Shown here: positions 1-8,630 of the stretch, one piece after another
How the letters are laid out: each line of letters begins with the position of its first letter
Numbering within the stretch: the first letter of the stretch is position 1
Origin: Myxococcota bacterium
GTDB lineage: Bacteria; Myxococcota_A; UBA9160; UBA4427
Assembly: GCA_028278345.1 (NCBI GenBank)
Contig: JANQEL010000235.1
Coordinates: 62,001-126,000, forward strand
DNA length: 64,000 bases
Direction: 5' to 3'
Made by a program: the position numbers and the translations under genes
The notes under the pieces: generated by a model
What the model saw: the letters and a program-made list of their open reading frames with translations, nothing else
The model's database searches: none
Told to the model about the DNA's origin: nothing

Positions 1-443
1 GACGAAATCTCGACTCCGCACTCCCGAAGCACCCAGAGCTGCAGCTCCAGGTCGGGGAGGTGTTCATCCTTGACGCTGGTCGCGGACTTCACCTCTCGTA
101 GGCCAAAGCGGCCGCCCTCGAGTCGTTCGAGGATGTCGACGCGAATGCGTACACCCTCATACTCGAACGCGGCCTCGAAGAGCGCGGGAACGGCGGGATC
201 CGCCAGGAGCGCTTGCGTTCGCCCTATGGCGGATTCGAACCGATCGCTCGTTTCCTCGACGAGCACCCCGCCCGGGTACAGCTCATGCGCGGCCCGCCCG
301 ACCTCGGTGCCTTGTTCCATCAGGCCCTGCTGCCCGGGCTCGGGTTCAGTGCCGAGTTTCGGCTGGTGGATCGACATCCACAGCTGCTTCTCGCACCGCA
401 GGCCGTCGAGGTATCGGGACTTGGTGAGGTGTAGGCTCTTCAT
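1..443 (-). CDS. DUF2779-type (Cas4/RecB-like) protein, 3' part beyond window
   Basis: This reading frame is missing from the ORF track because it runs off the left edge. From an ATG at 443 it reads 147 codons without a stop. The start MKSLHLTKSRYLDGLRCEKQ resembles the N-terminus of DUF2779 proteins, where a Cys sits in a 'L.C.K.LW' context as in Cas4/RecB-type nucleases. Further on, 'IRVDILERL' followed by 'REVKSATSVK' and a downstream Gln-containing helix looks like the D-(D/E)xK core of a PD-(D/E)XK nuclease. Function is inferred as a nuclease-like protein, possibly with an Fe-S cluster if C-terminal cysteines exist outside the window. It is divergent from the next gene. Confidence 0.7.
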   Translation of the reverse strand, partial: MKSLHLTKSRYLDGLRCEKQLWMSIHQPKLGTEPEPGQQGLMEQGTEVGRAAHELYPGGVLVEETSDRFESAIGRTQALLADPAVPALFEAAFEYEGVRIRVDILERLEGGRFGLREVKSATSVKDEHLPDLELQLWVLRECGVEIS

Positions 444-624
444 GGAATCCAGTCGACCTCCTCCGCAGATGATCGCAGCGAAGTGACCGCGCGGCGCTCC
501 GAGGAGCTTGCCGGCCGACATCGGCGCGTTGAGGACCTGGCTTTCGGAGCACGATGACACCCGTCAGCCCGCTACGCTCTTCCCGTCCCTGTCCTCTTTC
601 CCCGACCCGGACCGATCTCCCCCC

Positions 625-2709
625 ATGAAAAAGCGAAGAAAGTCCTGGCGAGCCAACAACCCTCTTTCCGCCCGCAAGCGCCGCCGCGAATGGGTTGGCG
701 GTCGCTTCTCGGGCCGCCTACCGCAACTCGCCGAGCCCTCCGATGGCCCCGGCCCCGATCTGGTGCTGTGGTACGAGCCGGCCAAGAGCCAGCTGGTTTC
801 GAGTGTTCTCGCGGAACCCGGATCGGATGAAGCGGCACTCGCGAACTGCCTCCTCGAAGGCATGGAGAATCCACTCCAGGGGCGCCCCCGCATGCCCAAG
901 AGCGTTCGAGTCGCCGAACCTGCAGAAGCCGAGCTGTTGCGCCCGATGCTCACGGCGGAGATCCAGGTTCGCGTGGCTCCGACTCCTGAGCTCGAGCCGA
1001 TCATCCGCGATCTGGTCGAGAACCTCCCGGATGCAGACGAAGTCTTTTCTCACTCGGCGGGCTACGAGGCATCGCCCCGCCACATCGAGCGGCTGTTCAA
1101 AGCGGCTTGTGCGCTCCATGTCGCGCAACCGTGGGACGTCTTGCAGTACACCCAGCTGATCCAGGTGGCAGTTCCCGCCTATGGGATCGAAGACGCCTCG
1201 CTGATCTTCAGCGGGCGCGAGGGGGATGAGCAACCAGGCCTGCGCTTCTTCTTCACGTACGACGAACTCGTCGAGTTTCTGGAACACGAATGCCAGGTTG
1301 CCGATGGTGTTCGCGAGCCGGAAAGCCTTGCGGATGTCGGATGGCTCGAGGTCGGCTTCGCACCGGGCGAGCTGCTGCACCCCGCCACGCGCGCCGCGAT
1401 CGATCGCAACGGTTGGCCACTTCCTGTCCCGAACGTCTACCCCTTTGCGATGCAACACCTGGGAGGAAGGCACCCAGAACCCGCCCTCGAAGAAGACATC
1501 GAAGTGCTTACCGCAACGATGGAGGCGGTGGCCCAATTCATTTCCGAGCATCACGAAGCGCTGTTGGGTGAGAGCAGCGCGCCTCTGGATCGCAAGGCGG
1601 TTCGCGGGCGCTACGTGTGCGCGCACGGGCTCGAAGTTCGTGTGATTGCGAATTTCGACGATGAAGTCGACGCCACAGCCGTCGAGATCGGTAGTACCGC
1701 TGCCGCCGCCGAGGACGCCGCCTCCGAGATCGAATTTCGTCTTGTCAACCGCTTCATCAAGTTCGCCCAGGATCGCTTTGGCGAGCGATGGTCGCGGTTC
1801 GAAGAACTATTCGAGTACGACCTCTCGCCAGGCTCGCCCGCCCTGGGGTTCGCGCTGCCGTGGGCGGTCTATCACTTCGAAGTAGACGAAATGCCCGTTG
1901 TGGCTCATTACCTGGAGGCCGACGGTGGAGACCTGAAGCCGGAAGAGCGCTCGTGGGTCGAGGCACAGCAACGAAGTTGGGTCTCGCTGTGGGAGGTGCG
2001 ATCCGTCGAAGCTGGCCAGAGCGTCGACGTGCGAGACCGCTTGAGCGGCCACTCCTGTCGAGTGCGCGAGAGAATGGCTTCGCGATCACTCACGGTCGGT
2101 GACGTCGTCCTGGCCCGCGTCGTCGAGGGAAACGGCACGACCACGTTTTGTGGCCTGTATCCGCGTTCGCTTCCCCCGCGCGAAGCTGCCGAGGTGGAAG
2201 AGCGGGTTCGCAGCTACCTGCGCCGCAAGCGCGACGTTCCGGTGGAACGCCTGCTGGAGTTCAAGGTCGGTCGATGCATCATTCAGCGCTTCGAAGAAGC
2301 GGTAATCGATCTCGACATCCAGCGCGAATCGGTCGTCCGCGAACCACACGAGCTACGCAACACGGACGATCACCCGTTCCTGTTTGCCGCGGACCACTTC
2401 GCGATCAATGCCGGTCGAACCGGGGAAGTGGAAGAGAAGCGCACTTCCATGCCCGGCGTGCCGGCACCGGAACCGCCCGAGGTCGCGAACCCGATCATTC
2501 GCGAGGTAAAAGAGCGCCACTACGCAGGCTGGGTCGACGAGGCTTTACCGGCGCTTCAGGGCAGGAGCCCCCGCGAAGCGGTCCACACCGCTGACGGCCG
2601 CCGAGCAGTCCACGTGCTGCTCCGCGAGATCGAGCAGCTCGAAGCCACCCTCGAGCCCGGCGCCCGCTTCGACGTATCGATTCTGCGCAGGGAGTTGGGG
2701 TTCGAGTAG
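625..2709 (+). CDS. large conserved hypothetical protein with basic N-terminus
   Basis: The ORF opens at 508, but I place the start at the ATG at 625 (MKKRRKSWRANN). The 39 preceding residues are low-complexity and the protein proper begins with a Lys/Arg-rich tail. The product is about 694 residues, soluble and acidic after the tail, with no signal peptide or membrane segment. A motif around 'SGREGDEQPGLRFFFTYDEL' reads like an alpha/beta domain of the kind annotated as DUF in uncharacterised soluble proteins, but I do not recognise a named family with confidence. The C-terminal third is rich in charged helices. It stands alone, divergent from the DUF2779 gene and convergent with the AAA_14 gene, with 17 bp between stops. 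Confidence 0.75.
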   Translation: MKKRRKSWRANNPLSARKRRREWVGGRFSGRLPQLAEPSDGPGPDLVLWYEPAKSQLVSSVLAEPGSDEAALANCLLEGMENPLQGRPRMPKSVRVAEPAEAELLRPMLTAEIQVRVAPTPELEPIIRDLVENLPDADEVFSHSAGYEASPRHIERLFKAACALHVAQPWDVLQYTQLIQVAVPAYGIEDASLIFSGREGDEQPGLRFFFTYDELVEFLEHECQVADGVREPESLADVGWLEVGFAPGELLHPATRAAIDRNGWPLPVPNVYPFAMQHLGGRHPEPALEEDIEVLTATMEAVAQFISEHHEALLGESSAPLDRKAVRGRYVCAHGLEVRVIANFDDEVDATAVEIGSTAAAAEDAASEIEFRLVNRFIKFAQDRFGERWSRFEELFEYDLSPGSPALGFALPWAVYHFEVDEMPVVAHYLEADGGDLKPEERSWVEAQQRSWVSLWEVRSVEAGQSVDVRDRLSGHSCRVRERMASRSLTVGDVVLARVVEGNGTTTFCGLYPRSLPPREAAEVEERVRSYLRRKRDVPVERLLEFKVGRCIIQRFEEAVIDLDIQRESVVREPHELRNTDDHPFLFAADHFAINAGRTGEVEEKRTSMPGVPAPEPPEVANPIIREVKERHYAGWVDEALPALQGRSPREAVHTADGRRAVHVLLREIEQLEATLEPGARFDVSILRRELGFE

Positions 2710-2726
2710 GTCGCAACCCGGGCCAC

Positions 2727-3866
2727 TCAGACCAGTTCCCCGTTCCACAATCGACTCAGGAACTCAGCCCAGGGCAGTACTGCAATCCCATCGAGTATCC
2801 GCGGATTGGGATCTCGAGAGACGACGCAGTACTGCTCGATCAGGCCTTCTTCGCGCAACGCTCGTAAGCCCTTGAGATCACGCTCGCTCACCAGGTCCGA
2901 ACTCTTGATTTCGACGGCGATTCGATCGCCGATCACGATGTCTACTTCGAAGCCCGATGTACTGCGCCAATACTGCAGTGGTTCCGATCGGCGCAGGCAT
3001 GACAGAAAGGCCCGAACTTCGAGCACGATGAAGTGCTCGAACGCTACGCCGAAGAGTTCGCTGCCCGGTTGGATCTCACCGCGACGTGCGAGCGAGTTCA
3101 CGACACCGACATCGAAGAGGTAGAGCTTCGAGCGGCTGATCGCCTTGCGGCGGCGTGTCGCTTTGAACGGGGGCACCTCGAAGGCAAGCAGCGTGTCGAT
3201 CAGCACGTCGAGGTAGTTGCGCAATGTGCGAGGTGCTACGCCGCAATCGCTTGCGAGCGACTGAAGGTTGATTTCGCGGCCGTTCGTGAGGGCTACGAGG
3301 GCGAGCACGCGAGCAAAGGCGTCGATGCGTCGGGCGAGAGCTTCGGCGGCAATCTCTTCGCGCAAGTAGGTGCTCGTGTAGGCGCGGAGCTCTTCGGCGA
3401 AATCCGGAGAAGGATAGATGTGCGGGAGCCCCCCGCGGTTGAGGTACGTCGCGAGGTCGAACTCGGGAATCTCGCCACACGTGAGCGGGAAGAGCTCGGC
3501 CGTCCAGGCTCGTCCGGCGAGAAGGTTCACACTGCCGCGTCGCAGTTTGCGCGCACTGCTTCCGGTCATGAGAAAGCGGGTGTCGTGGCGTTCGATCAGC
3601 CGGTGAACTTCATCGAGCAGCATCGGGAGCTTCTGGATCTCGTCGATGATGACCAGGTCGTCGAGATTCCCTTCTTCGCCGAGCAGCGCTGGCCGGCGAG
3701 TCAGTCGGCTGAATACGTCCTGGTCGAGGAGGTCGTAGACGCGCCCGCTTCGAAACTCGTGTCGCAGCAGCGTGCTCTTTCCCGTCGAACGCGGGCCGAA
3801 CAGAAAGAAGCTCTTGCGCTCGAGAAGGGGGGCGAGCTGGAGGCGGCGGTCGAGGTAGGTCTTCAT
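2727..3866 (-). CDS. AAA_14/DUF4143 ATP-binding protein
   Basis: This belongs to the COG1373-type ATPases. The N-terminal AAA_14 domain has Walker A 'FGPRSTGKST' and Walker B 'DDLVIIDEIQKL', then sensor-like 'FLMTGSSARKL'. The C-terminal DUF4143 region has the typical winged-helix segment ('GVAPRTLRNYLDVL') and a nuclease-like 'EVDIVIGDRIAVEIKSS' core. The cellular role of this abundant accessory family is unsettled. The ORF track starts it at 3905, but that codon lies inside a 30 bp palindrome, so I prefer the ATG at 3866 (MKTYLDRR), giving 379 residues. The palindrome then sits 11 bp upstream, where an autoregulatory operator would be expected. It is divergent from a Fic gene. Confidence 0.9.
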   Translation of the reverse strand: MKTYLDRRLQLAPLLERKSFFLFGPRSTGKSTLLRHEFRSGRVYDLLDQDVFSRLTRRPALLGEEGNLDDLVIIDEIQKLPMLLDEVHRLIERHDTRFLMTGSSARKLRRGSVNLLAGRAWTAELFPLTCGEIPEFDLATYLNRGGLPHIYPSPDFAEELRAYTSTYLREEIAAEALARRIDAFARVLALVALTNGREINLQSLASDCGVAPRTLRNYLDVLIDTLLAFEVPPFKATRRRKAISRSKLYLFDVGVVNSLARRGEIQPGSELFGVAFEHFIVLEVRAFLSCLRRSEPLQYWRSTSGFEVDIVIGDRIAVEIKSSDLVSERDLKGLRALREEGLIEQYCVVSRDPNPRILDGIAVLPWAEFLSRLWNGELV

Positions 3867-3877
3867 TCCGCCAATTA

Positions 3878-3907
3878 AGTTGCCGATTATCATGATATTC
3901 GGCAACT
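3878..3907. promoter_or_regulatory. 30 bp near-perfect palindrome upstream of the AAA_14/DUF4143 gene
   Basis: The outer arms AGTTGCCGA and TCGGCAACT are perfect inverted repeats. They enclose the perfect palindrome TATCATGATA, with a single mismatched T/T pair between the two parts. It lies just upstream of the chosen start of the ATPase gene and within the ATPase-Fic divergent region. Operator function is inferred from symmetry and position. Confidence 0.7.
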
Positions 3908-4004
3908 AAAGCGCCGATTTGAATCAACGAGGGATGGGGAGACAATCGCCGGCCCATTCTGCGGTGATCGAGCACCTATTCACCGCGAGATCCAATGGGA
4001 ATAA

Positions 4005-4033
4005 TTGCAGAACGCGTCTCAGAGCCGTATAAA
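4005..4033 (+). promoter_or_regulatory. candidate promoter for the Fic gene
   Basis: A -35-like TTGCAG (4005-4010) and a -10-like TATAAA (4028-4033) are separated by 17 bp, and the chosen ATG lies 22 bp further on. The ORF-track start at 4005 would fall inside this promoter, which supports the downstream start. Confidence 0.5.
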
Positions 4034-4055
4034 CACCGCACGAGGTGCGCTGAAT

Positions 4056-5165
4056 ATGGTGTGCATCCACGAACGGGCAAATTGGCCGAATTTCCGTTGG
4101 AAAGGCGAGGAGTTAGCAGACGTTCTCGCCGCTGTGCGCCACCGCCAGGGCCGGTACCTCGGAAAGATCGAAGCCATGGGCTTCGAGTTACGCGAGACGG
4201 CGAGTATTTCGGCGCTCACCGAGGAAGTGGTGAGTTCTTCGGCGATCGAGAACGAGCACTTCGATCCCGATGCGGTGCGCTCTTCCATTGCCCGACGGCT
4301 GGGGCTGGAGGTCGCGGGGCTGCCCGTGCCGGAGCGACGCGTCGAAGGCGTCGTCGACGTGACGCTCGATGCCACCCAGAACTCCCAAGCCGAGCTTACC
4401 GCTGAGCGCTTGTTCGACTGGCATGCTGGGCTCTTCCCATCCGGCCGCAGTGGAATCCGTCGGATCGAGGTGGGTGCCTGGCGCAAGGCCGAAGCGGATC
4501 CGATGCGGGTGATCTCCGGGTCGATGGGGCGCGAGAGGGTTCACTTCGTTGCGCCCACTGCGGATCGTCTGGAAGGCGAGATGCAAGCCTTTCTCGAGTG
4601 GTTCAACGCGCCGCCGGTGACCGATCCCGTGATCAAGGCCGCGATCGCCCACTTCTGGTTCGTCACCATCCATCCCTTCGAAGACGGCAATGGGCGCATC
4701 GCCCGGGCCATCGGCGACATGGCCCTTTCGCGTGCTGACGAAACCCAGGGCCGCTTCTACAGCATGTCGTCGGCCATCATGCAGGAACGATCGGAGTACT
4801 ACAACCAATTGGAAAGGGCACAGCGGGGCGACCTGGATATCACCAACTGGCTTGCGTGGTTCCTTGGTTGCCTCGAGAGATCCATCGAATCTGCCGAGCA
4901 GAAGATCGCGGCCGTATTGAGCAAGGCGCGCTTCTGGGATCGAGTGAATGAGAACCCCGTCAACGTTCGACAGAAGACCGTTCTCAGCCGCATGCTCGAT
5001 GCCTTCCAGGGTTACCTGACGACATCGAAGTACGCGAAGCTGGCGCACTGCTCGAACGACACCGCGCTGAGGGATATACGCGACCTGTTGAACCGAGGCG
5101 TGCTCGTGAAGAATGAAGGTGGTGGACGGAGTACCAGCTATCGGTTGGTGATGGATGACGGGTAG
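4056..5165 (+). CDS. Fic family AMPylase-type protein
   Basis: Fic proteins transfer AMP or related groups from nucleotides to protein hydroxyls. The active-site loop HPFEDGNGR matches the canonical HPFx(D/E)GNGR, so the catalytic His is present. An upstream 'SSSAIEN' segment matches the inhibitory (S/T)xxxE(G/N) helix of Fic proteins that carry it at the N-terminus, so the enzyme is probably self-inhibited. The first residues ('ERANWPNFRW') look like a DUF4172 domain. The C-terminal 80 residues ('YAKLAHCSNDTALRDIRDLL') form a winged helix typical of this subgroup. I start at the ATG at 4056 (MVCIHERANW), giving 369 residues. No antitoxin-like small gene is adjacent. Confidence 0.93.
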   Translation: MVCIHERANWPNFRWKGEELADVLAAVRHRQGRYLGKIEAMGFELRETASISALTEEVVSSSAIENEHFDPDAVRSSIARRLGLEVAGLPVPERRVEGVVDVTLDATQNSQAELTAERLFDWHAGLFPSGRSGIRRIEVGAWRKAEADPMRVISGSMGRERVHFVAPTADRLEGEMQAFLEWFNAPPVTDPVIKAAIAHFWFVTIHPFEDGNGRIARAIGDMALSRADETQGRFYSMSSAIMQERSEYYNQLERAQRGDLDITNWLAWFLGCLERSIESAEQKIAAVLSKARFWDRVNENPVNVRQKTVLSRMLDAFQGYLTTSKYAKLAHCSNDTALRDIRDLLNRGVLVKNEGGGRSTSYRLVMDDG

Positions 5166-5180
5166 GCTCTTACGCGACAG

Positions 5181-5870
5181 CTACTGCAGCAAAGAGGTCG
5201 CCAAGAACTCGACCACGTTCTCACGCGCCTCGTCCGGATCGAAGTCTTCGGGAGATCGGTCCCACTTGATGTGAACAGCCCAGGTAGTGCATGTCTCGAT
5301 GATGATCCGTGCGGCCAGCCTCGGGTTGTTTACCACGCGGATCTGGCCGGCCGCGATACGTGCCTCCAGGTACTGCACCAATGCTGCGCGCGGAGCCTCT
5401 CTGCCTGACGTCTGCCAGATGTTGCCCAGCTCGGGGTGTTCGCTGCAGCGGTCGATAAGCTTGATGCTTCGGCAGAAGCGCTCGAGAGTCTGATAGAAGC
5501 TCGTGATGATTTCTTCGAGTTCGGCTCTTGGATCTTCCGCTCGTTCCAGCTCGAGCGCTGCGCTCAAGGGCCCAGGTACAGCCGCACTCGAAAGCAGCTT
5601 CCGAAGCTCCCGCCCCATCTTCCCCGGCTTCGGCGTCGGAATAGGCAACACCTCCGGCACCACCAACGCCTCCTTCCGATCCGCATTGAACAAGCACAGC
5701 TGAAATAACGCCTCCTTGCTCTCCACGTACCCGTAGAGCGTCCCCTTCGCGACGCCCAACGCCTTCGCGATATCGCTCATCTGCGTGAGGCGATAGCCGC
5801 GGGCGATGAACACCTCGGTGGCCGCATCGACCAGCTGGTCGAACCGTTCTTCGGGGATCTTGCGCGCCAA
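5181..5870 (-). CDS. TetR/AcrR family transcriptional regulator
   Basis: The 229-residue protein has an N-terminal TetR helix-turn-helix (about residues 10-57: 'MSDIAKALGVAKGTLYGYVE') and an all-helical C-terminal ligand domain. It starts with TTG directly after the stop of the upstream methyltransferase gene, so the two are translationally coupled and the regulator is the second gene. A TetR-style palindrome lies inside the promoter of the pair, so autoregulation of the operon is a direct inference. The ligand is unknown. Confidence 0.92.
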   Translation of the reverse strand: MARKIPEERFDQLVDAATEVFIARGYRLTQMSDIAKALGVAKGTLYGYVESKEALFQLCLFNADRKEALVVPEVLPIPTPKPGKMGRELRKLLSSAAVPGPLSAALELERAEDPRAELEEIITSFYQTLERFCRSIKLIDRCSEHPELGNIWQTSGREAPRAALVQYLEARIAAGQIRVVNNPRLAARIIIETCTTWAVHIKWDRSPEDFDPDEARENVVEFLATSLLQ

Positions 5871-6527
5871 CTAGCTGCTTTCCGTTGCGGGCAGGAAGAC
5901 CATGAAGCTCTGCATGGGGAGGAAGTGGTGCTCGGCTTCGATGCTATAGCCCGCTTCCTGCATCTCGCTCTTCATGTCTTCCGGCACCGTCCAATGCCCG
6001 TTTCCCTGCAACCACCGGAACGGAGGCGGCACATCGTGGCGATCATCGACATGCACGACGCGCCCACCCGGCGCCAGGTCGGCCTGCAGCCTTCGGAAGT
6101 AGTCGGGCCGGCCTTCGATGTGGTGATACGTATTGCTCGTCATCGCGATATCGATCTCGCCGTCGGGCAGCATCGGGTCGTGGAACTCTCCTCGCACCAC
6201 GGTGACGTTGCCCCAGCCCTCGCGCTCGACCCGCTCGTGAAGCTCGGCCACGAGTTCATCCGTCACCTCGACAGCGTAGACCGTGCCCGTTTCGCCAACC
6301 GCTTCCACGAGGAAGGGAAGCCAGTAGCCACCCCCCGCGCCGATCTCGGCGACCTGGTCGCCGGGCTTCACTTCGAGTGTGGCGAGCACCTGTTCGGGGA
6401 GTGCCCAGCCATCGCGGCCGCCGGTGACGAGGCCGCCGTAGTCCATCTTGCTGAGGGTGGTGCAGCCGGTGGTGGTGCAGAGGACGGGTAGAGTGACGAG
6501 GGAGATGAAGAAGAGGCGGAGTTTCAT
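5871..6527 (-). CDS. exported class I SAM-dependent methyltransferase-like lipoprotein
   Basis: From the ATG at 6527 the 218-residue protein starts MKLRLFFISLVTLPVLCTTT and continues into a lipobox-like 'TTTGC', so it should be exported and lipidated. The body carries a Rossmann methyltransferase fold: motif I 'VAEIGAGGGYWLPFL', motif II acidic 'VYAVEV', and 'DIAMTSNTYHHI'. SAM is not normally available in the periplasm, so an exported methyltransferase fold is odd; it may act on another ligand or the signal may only anchor it. It is first in a two-gene operon with the TetR gene. The ORF-track start at 6632 adds 35 implausible residues. Confidence 0.85.
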   Translation of the reverse strand: MKLRLFFISLVTLPVLCTTTGCTTLSKMDYGGLVTGGRDGWALPEQVLATLEVKPGDQVAEIGAGGGYWLPFLVEAVGETGTVYAVEVTDELVAELHERVEREGWGNVTVVRGEFHDPMLPDGEIDIAMTSNTYHHIEGRPDYFRRLQADLAPGGRVVHVDDRHDVPPPFRWLQGNGHWTVPEDMKSEMQEAGYSIEAEHHFLPMQSFMVFLPATESS

Positions 6528-6655
6528 TGATTGGCTCCCATGCGCGTCAGGACTCCGGGTTGTCGTCCCCCGATGCATCGCGCGGGCATTCGGGGGAGCG
6601 GGCTGACCTGCAGACGTCGCGGCAGTTGGCACCGGATCACAGGGCAGCGCTTTTC

Positions 6656-6683
6656 AGTATATATAACCGACCAAGTCGGTCAA
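6656..6683 (-). promoter_or_regulatory. promoter with embedded TetR-type operator
   Basis: On the minus strand, TTGACC (6678-6683) and TATACT (6656-6661) form a good -35/-10 pair with 16 bp spacing. The palindrome ACCGAC-CAA-GTCGGT (6666-6680) fills the spacer. A repressor bound there would block RNA polymerase, and the operon encodes a TetR protein. Nothing else in 6684-6883 is recognisable. Confidence 0.75.
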
Positions 6684-6883
6684 TTTTGAACTGAAGACTC
6701 ACCCAAGCGGAATCTGGGAAGCACAAACCATCAATCTATTCAGGCACTTGGCCGGCAGGCGCGCTGGTGCCGTATCGCCGCGAGCCGCCACCAACCGCAC
6801 ATGAAGCCGCAGCCCGCCTCGCGTGCCTGCCGCCCTCCTCAACCCCGCCGAGCGAATCGATAGTCCGCGAACTCACTCGCCCC

Positions 6884-6899
6884 CGGCCGATCTCGGCCG
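6884..6899. repeat. palindrome CGGCCGA-TC-TCGGCCG
   Basis: A perfect inverted repeat with a 2 bp centre lies upstream of the retropepsin-like gene. A very similar one, GGCCGA-GA-TCGGCC, occurs at 17554-17573. The role is unknown; it could be an operator or chance in GC-rich DNA. Confidence 0.35.
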
Positions 6900-6965
6900 T
6901 CCCAGGTGGTCGGGCTTTCCGCTTGACTCCGTGACGCTGCAACGTGTAGCGAGGAGGGCGTCTCG

Positions 6966-7901
6966 ATGCGGTGCATGCGATCAACCGTTTTGAATCTTTC
7001 CCTGCTTGCCGCATTCGTGGCCGCGACGATCGACTCTGCTCAGGCCGCGAACGAAAGCCGGCCCGCCCAAGCTCCTCCGCCCGAGGCACTGCTCGCCGAG
7101 ATCGCCTTCGATGACGATGCAGAGCCCAATCGCATCGTCATCGATCTCGCGCCCGACGAGAGCCCGTCGTTCAAGCTCATGGTGGACACCGGGGCTTCCC
7201 GCAGCGTGCTTACGCCATCGGCTGCACGCGAACTCGGCGTTTCGATTCGCCGGTTGAAGAGCTCGCCCTACCGACGCAAGACGCGGTTGGGGCGCGATCT
7301 CCAGTTCTACGTCGATACGAGTTCGAGTGACACGGGCTCGAAGACGGGTTTCGAGTACGGCCTCCTCGGAGCCAATTTCTTGCACCACTACGTGGTCGAG
7401 TTCGACTTCGCGAACCGCTGGGTGCGCTTCTACGACCCCGAGAAGTATGAGCTTCCCGAAAACACCGATTCGCCAGGTGAGGCGATTCTTGGTCTCGAGT
7501 TGATCAACAATCGCCCTGCACTCGAAGTGGACTACGGCGAGACGAGTCTATCGTCGCTGATCGACACAGGTGCGAACTCTTCGTTCATCGTCGGTGGAAA
7601 TGCGGCGGAACGTGCTGGCATCGACGTCAGGCATCTCCCGAAATACCGCCCACTCGGAACCGTACGCGGCAAAGTACCGACGCGAATCGATACCGCAGGC
7701 GCGTGGTCCGTCGGTCCGTTCGAGTTCGTGGATTCGCCCGTCATCGTCGCAACCCGCGGCTGGCACAACCAGGTCACGCGCGACCAATCGGTGATCGGCT
7801 ACGACGCTCTTCAACAGTTCACCCTTCGAATCGATTATCCGCGCAAGCGCGTCTGGATGCGGCGCGAAACCGATGTGAACACGGTCGAGGGTCTCGACTA
7901 A
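6966..7901 (+). CDS. retropepsin-like aspartic protease, exported
   Basis: This 311-residue protein begins with a signal peptide (to about residue 27, ending 'SAQA'). It contains two retropepsin/pepsin-type half domains in tandem, each with a catalytic motif: 'MVDTGASRSV' near residue 75 and 'LIDTGANSSF' near residue 200. Each half also has the hydrophobic 'GLLGANFLHHY' or 'SVIGYDALQQF' flap-end motif. Two active-site Asp residues in one chain suggest a self-contained periplasmic peptidase. It ends with a TAA, after which the same reading frame continues directly into a PDZ-like module (next entry). The sequence therefore looks like a two-domain protease broken by one stop codon. Confidence 0.85.
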   Translation: MRCMRSTVLNLSLLAAFVAATIDSAQAANESRPAQAPPPEALLAEIAFDDDAEPNRIVIDLAPDESPSFKLMVDTGASRSVLTPSAARELGVSIRRLKSSPYRRKTRLGRDLQFYVDTSSSDTGSKTGFEYGLLGANFLHHYVVEFDFANRWVRFYDPEKYELPENTDSPGEAILGLELINNRPALEVDYGETSLSSLIDTGANSSFIVGGNAAERAGIDVRHLPKYRPLGTVRGKVPTRIDTAGAWSVGPFEFVDSPVIVATRGWHNQVTRDQSVIGYDALQQFTLRIDYPRKRVWMRRETDVNTVEGLD

Positions 7902-7907
7902 GAACCC

Positions 7908-8399
7908 ATGCACAACGCAGGAGTCGTGGTCTTTCCCTATGACGTACTTCGCTACTGGGTTGGGTGGGTCGCTCCCGGATCGCCGGCGGACCGGATGGGT
8001 TTACGCGAAGACGACTACCTCGACCGCAAGGTGCGCGGAAAGCGGATCCCCTACGAGACGATCCTCAACCGGATCGCCGAGCGAAAGAGCACCCGAATCA
8101 CGCGCTACTCCAGCGGCTTCGAAGACAAGTGGGTCGAGTACACCCTCCGCGGCGATGGCACGAAACGCCTTACCTCCAAAGTCGACAAAGCCGCCCTGGC
8201 CCGCGAAACCAAACGCCGCGACGAAGAAGAGAAGGCACGCTGGGAGCGCGAGAAGAACGAGCGGATGTACGTAGAGGTGAAAGGCGGCTGGGTGCGAGTG
8301 GAAGGAGCTCGCCTGAGGGAGGGGCCCCGGGAGGGAGAGCGGTTTGTGACGTATGAGGAGTTGGTGGAGATTCGCAGGTCGTCGGAAGAAGGACGCTGA
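7908..8399 (+). CDS. PDZ-like module following the retropepsin-like gene
   Basis: The first 60 residues ('WVGWVAPGSPADRMGLREDD') match the core of a PDZ domain ('V..GSPA..aGL..gD'). The remainder is a charged helical tail. There is no signal peptide, and the first ATG is two codons after, and in frame with, the TAA that ends the upstream protease. In related aspartyl proteases a PDZ domain follows the protease in one chain. As a separate protein it would stay cytoplasmic, away from its presumed partner, so this may be the detached 3' half of one gene or may be reached by readthrough. Confidence 0.6.
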   Translation: MHNAGVVVFPYDVLRYWVGWVAPGSPADRMGLREDDYLDRKVRGKRIPYETILNRIAERKSTRITRYSSGFEDKWVEYTLRGDGTKRLTSKVDKAALARETKRRDEEEKARWEREKNERMYVEVKGGWVRVEGARLREGPREGERFVTYEELVEIRRSSEEGR

Positions 8400-8630
8400 C
8401 TTCGTTGCTTAGCGACCATAATCTCAGAATCGCGCGCAGACATGATTCAGTGCCAGCCGAAAAACCTCCTGATACTTCGTACAGGCAGGGATCGCGCAGC
8501 CCTGCGAAGCGAAACCCTGGTCGGCAAGAACTCCAACGTCAGGAGGTACGTCGCTCCGTTGGTCCGCGGATTCTCTCACGGGCTGGACCGACCGCGGAGC
8601 ACTGCCGACTGCTTACCGGGTGGACTGACA
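8400..8630. other. intergenic region without a supported gene
   Basis: The short plus-strand ORFs here lack family resemblance and a credible ribosome site. A small stem (GCAGGG / CCCTGC near 8486-8506) is visible. The region marks the change from GC-rich flanking DNA to the lower-GC block that follows. Confidence 0.5.
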
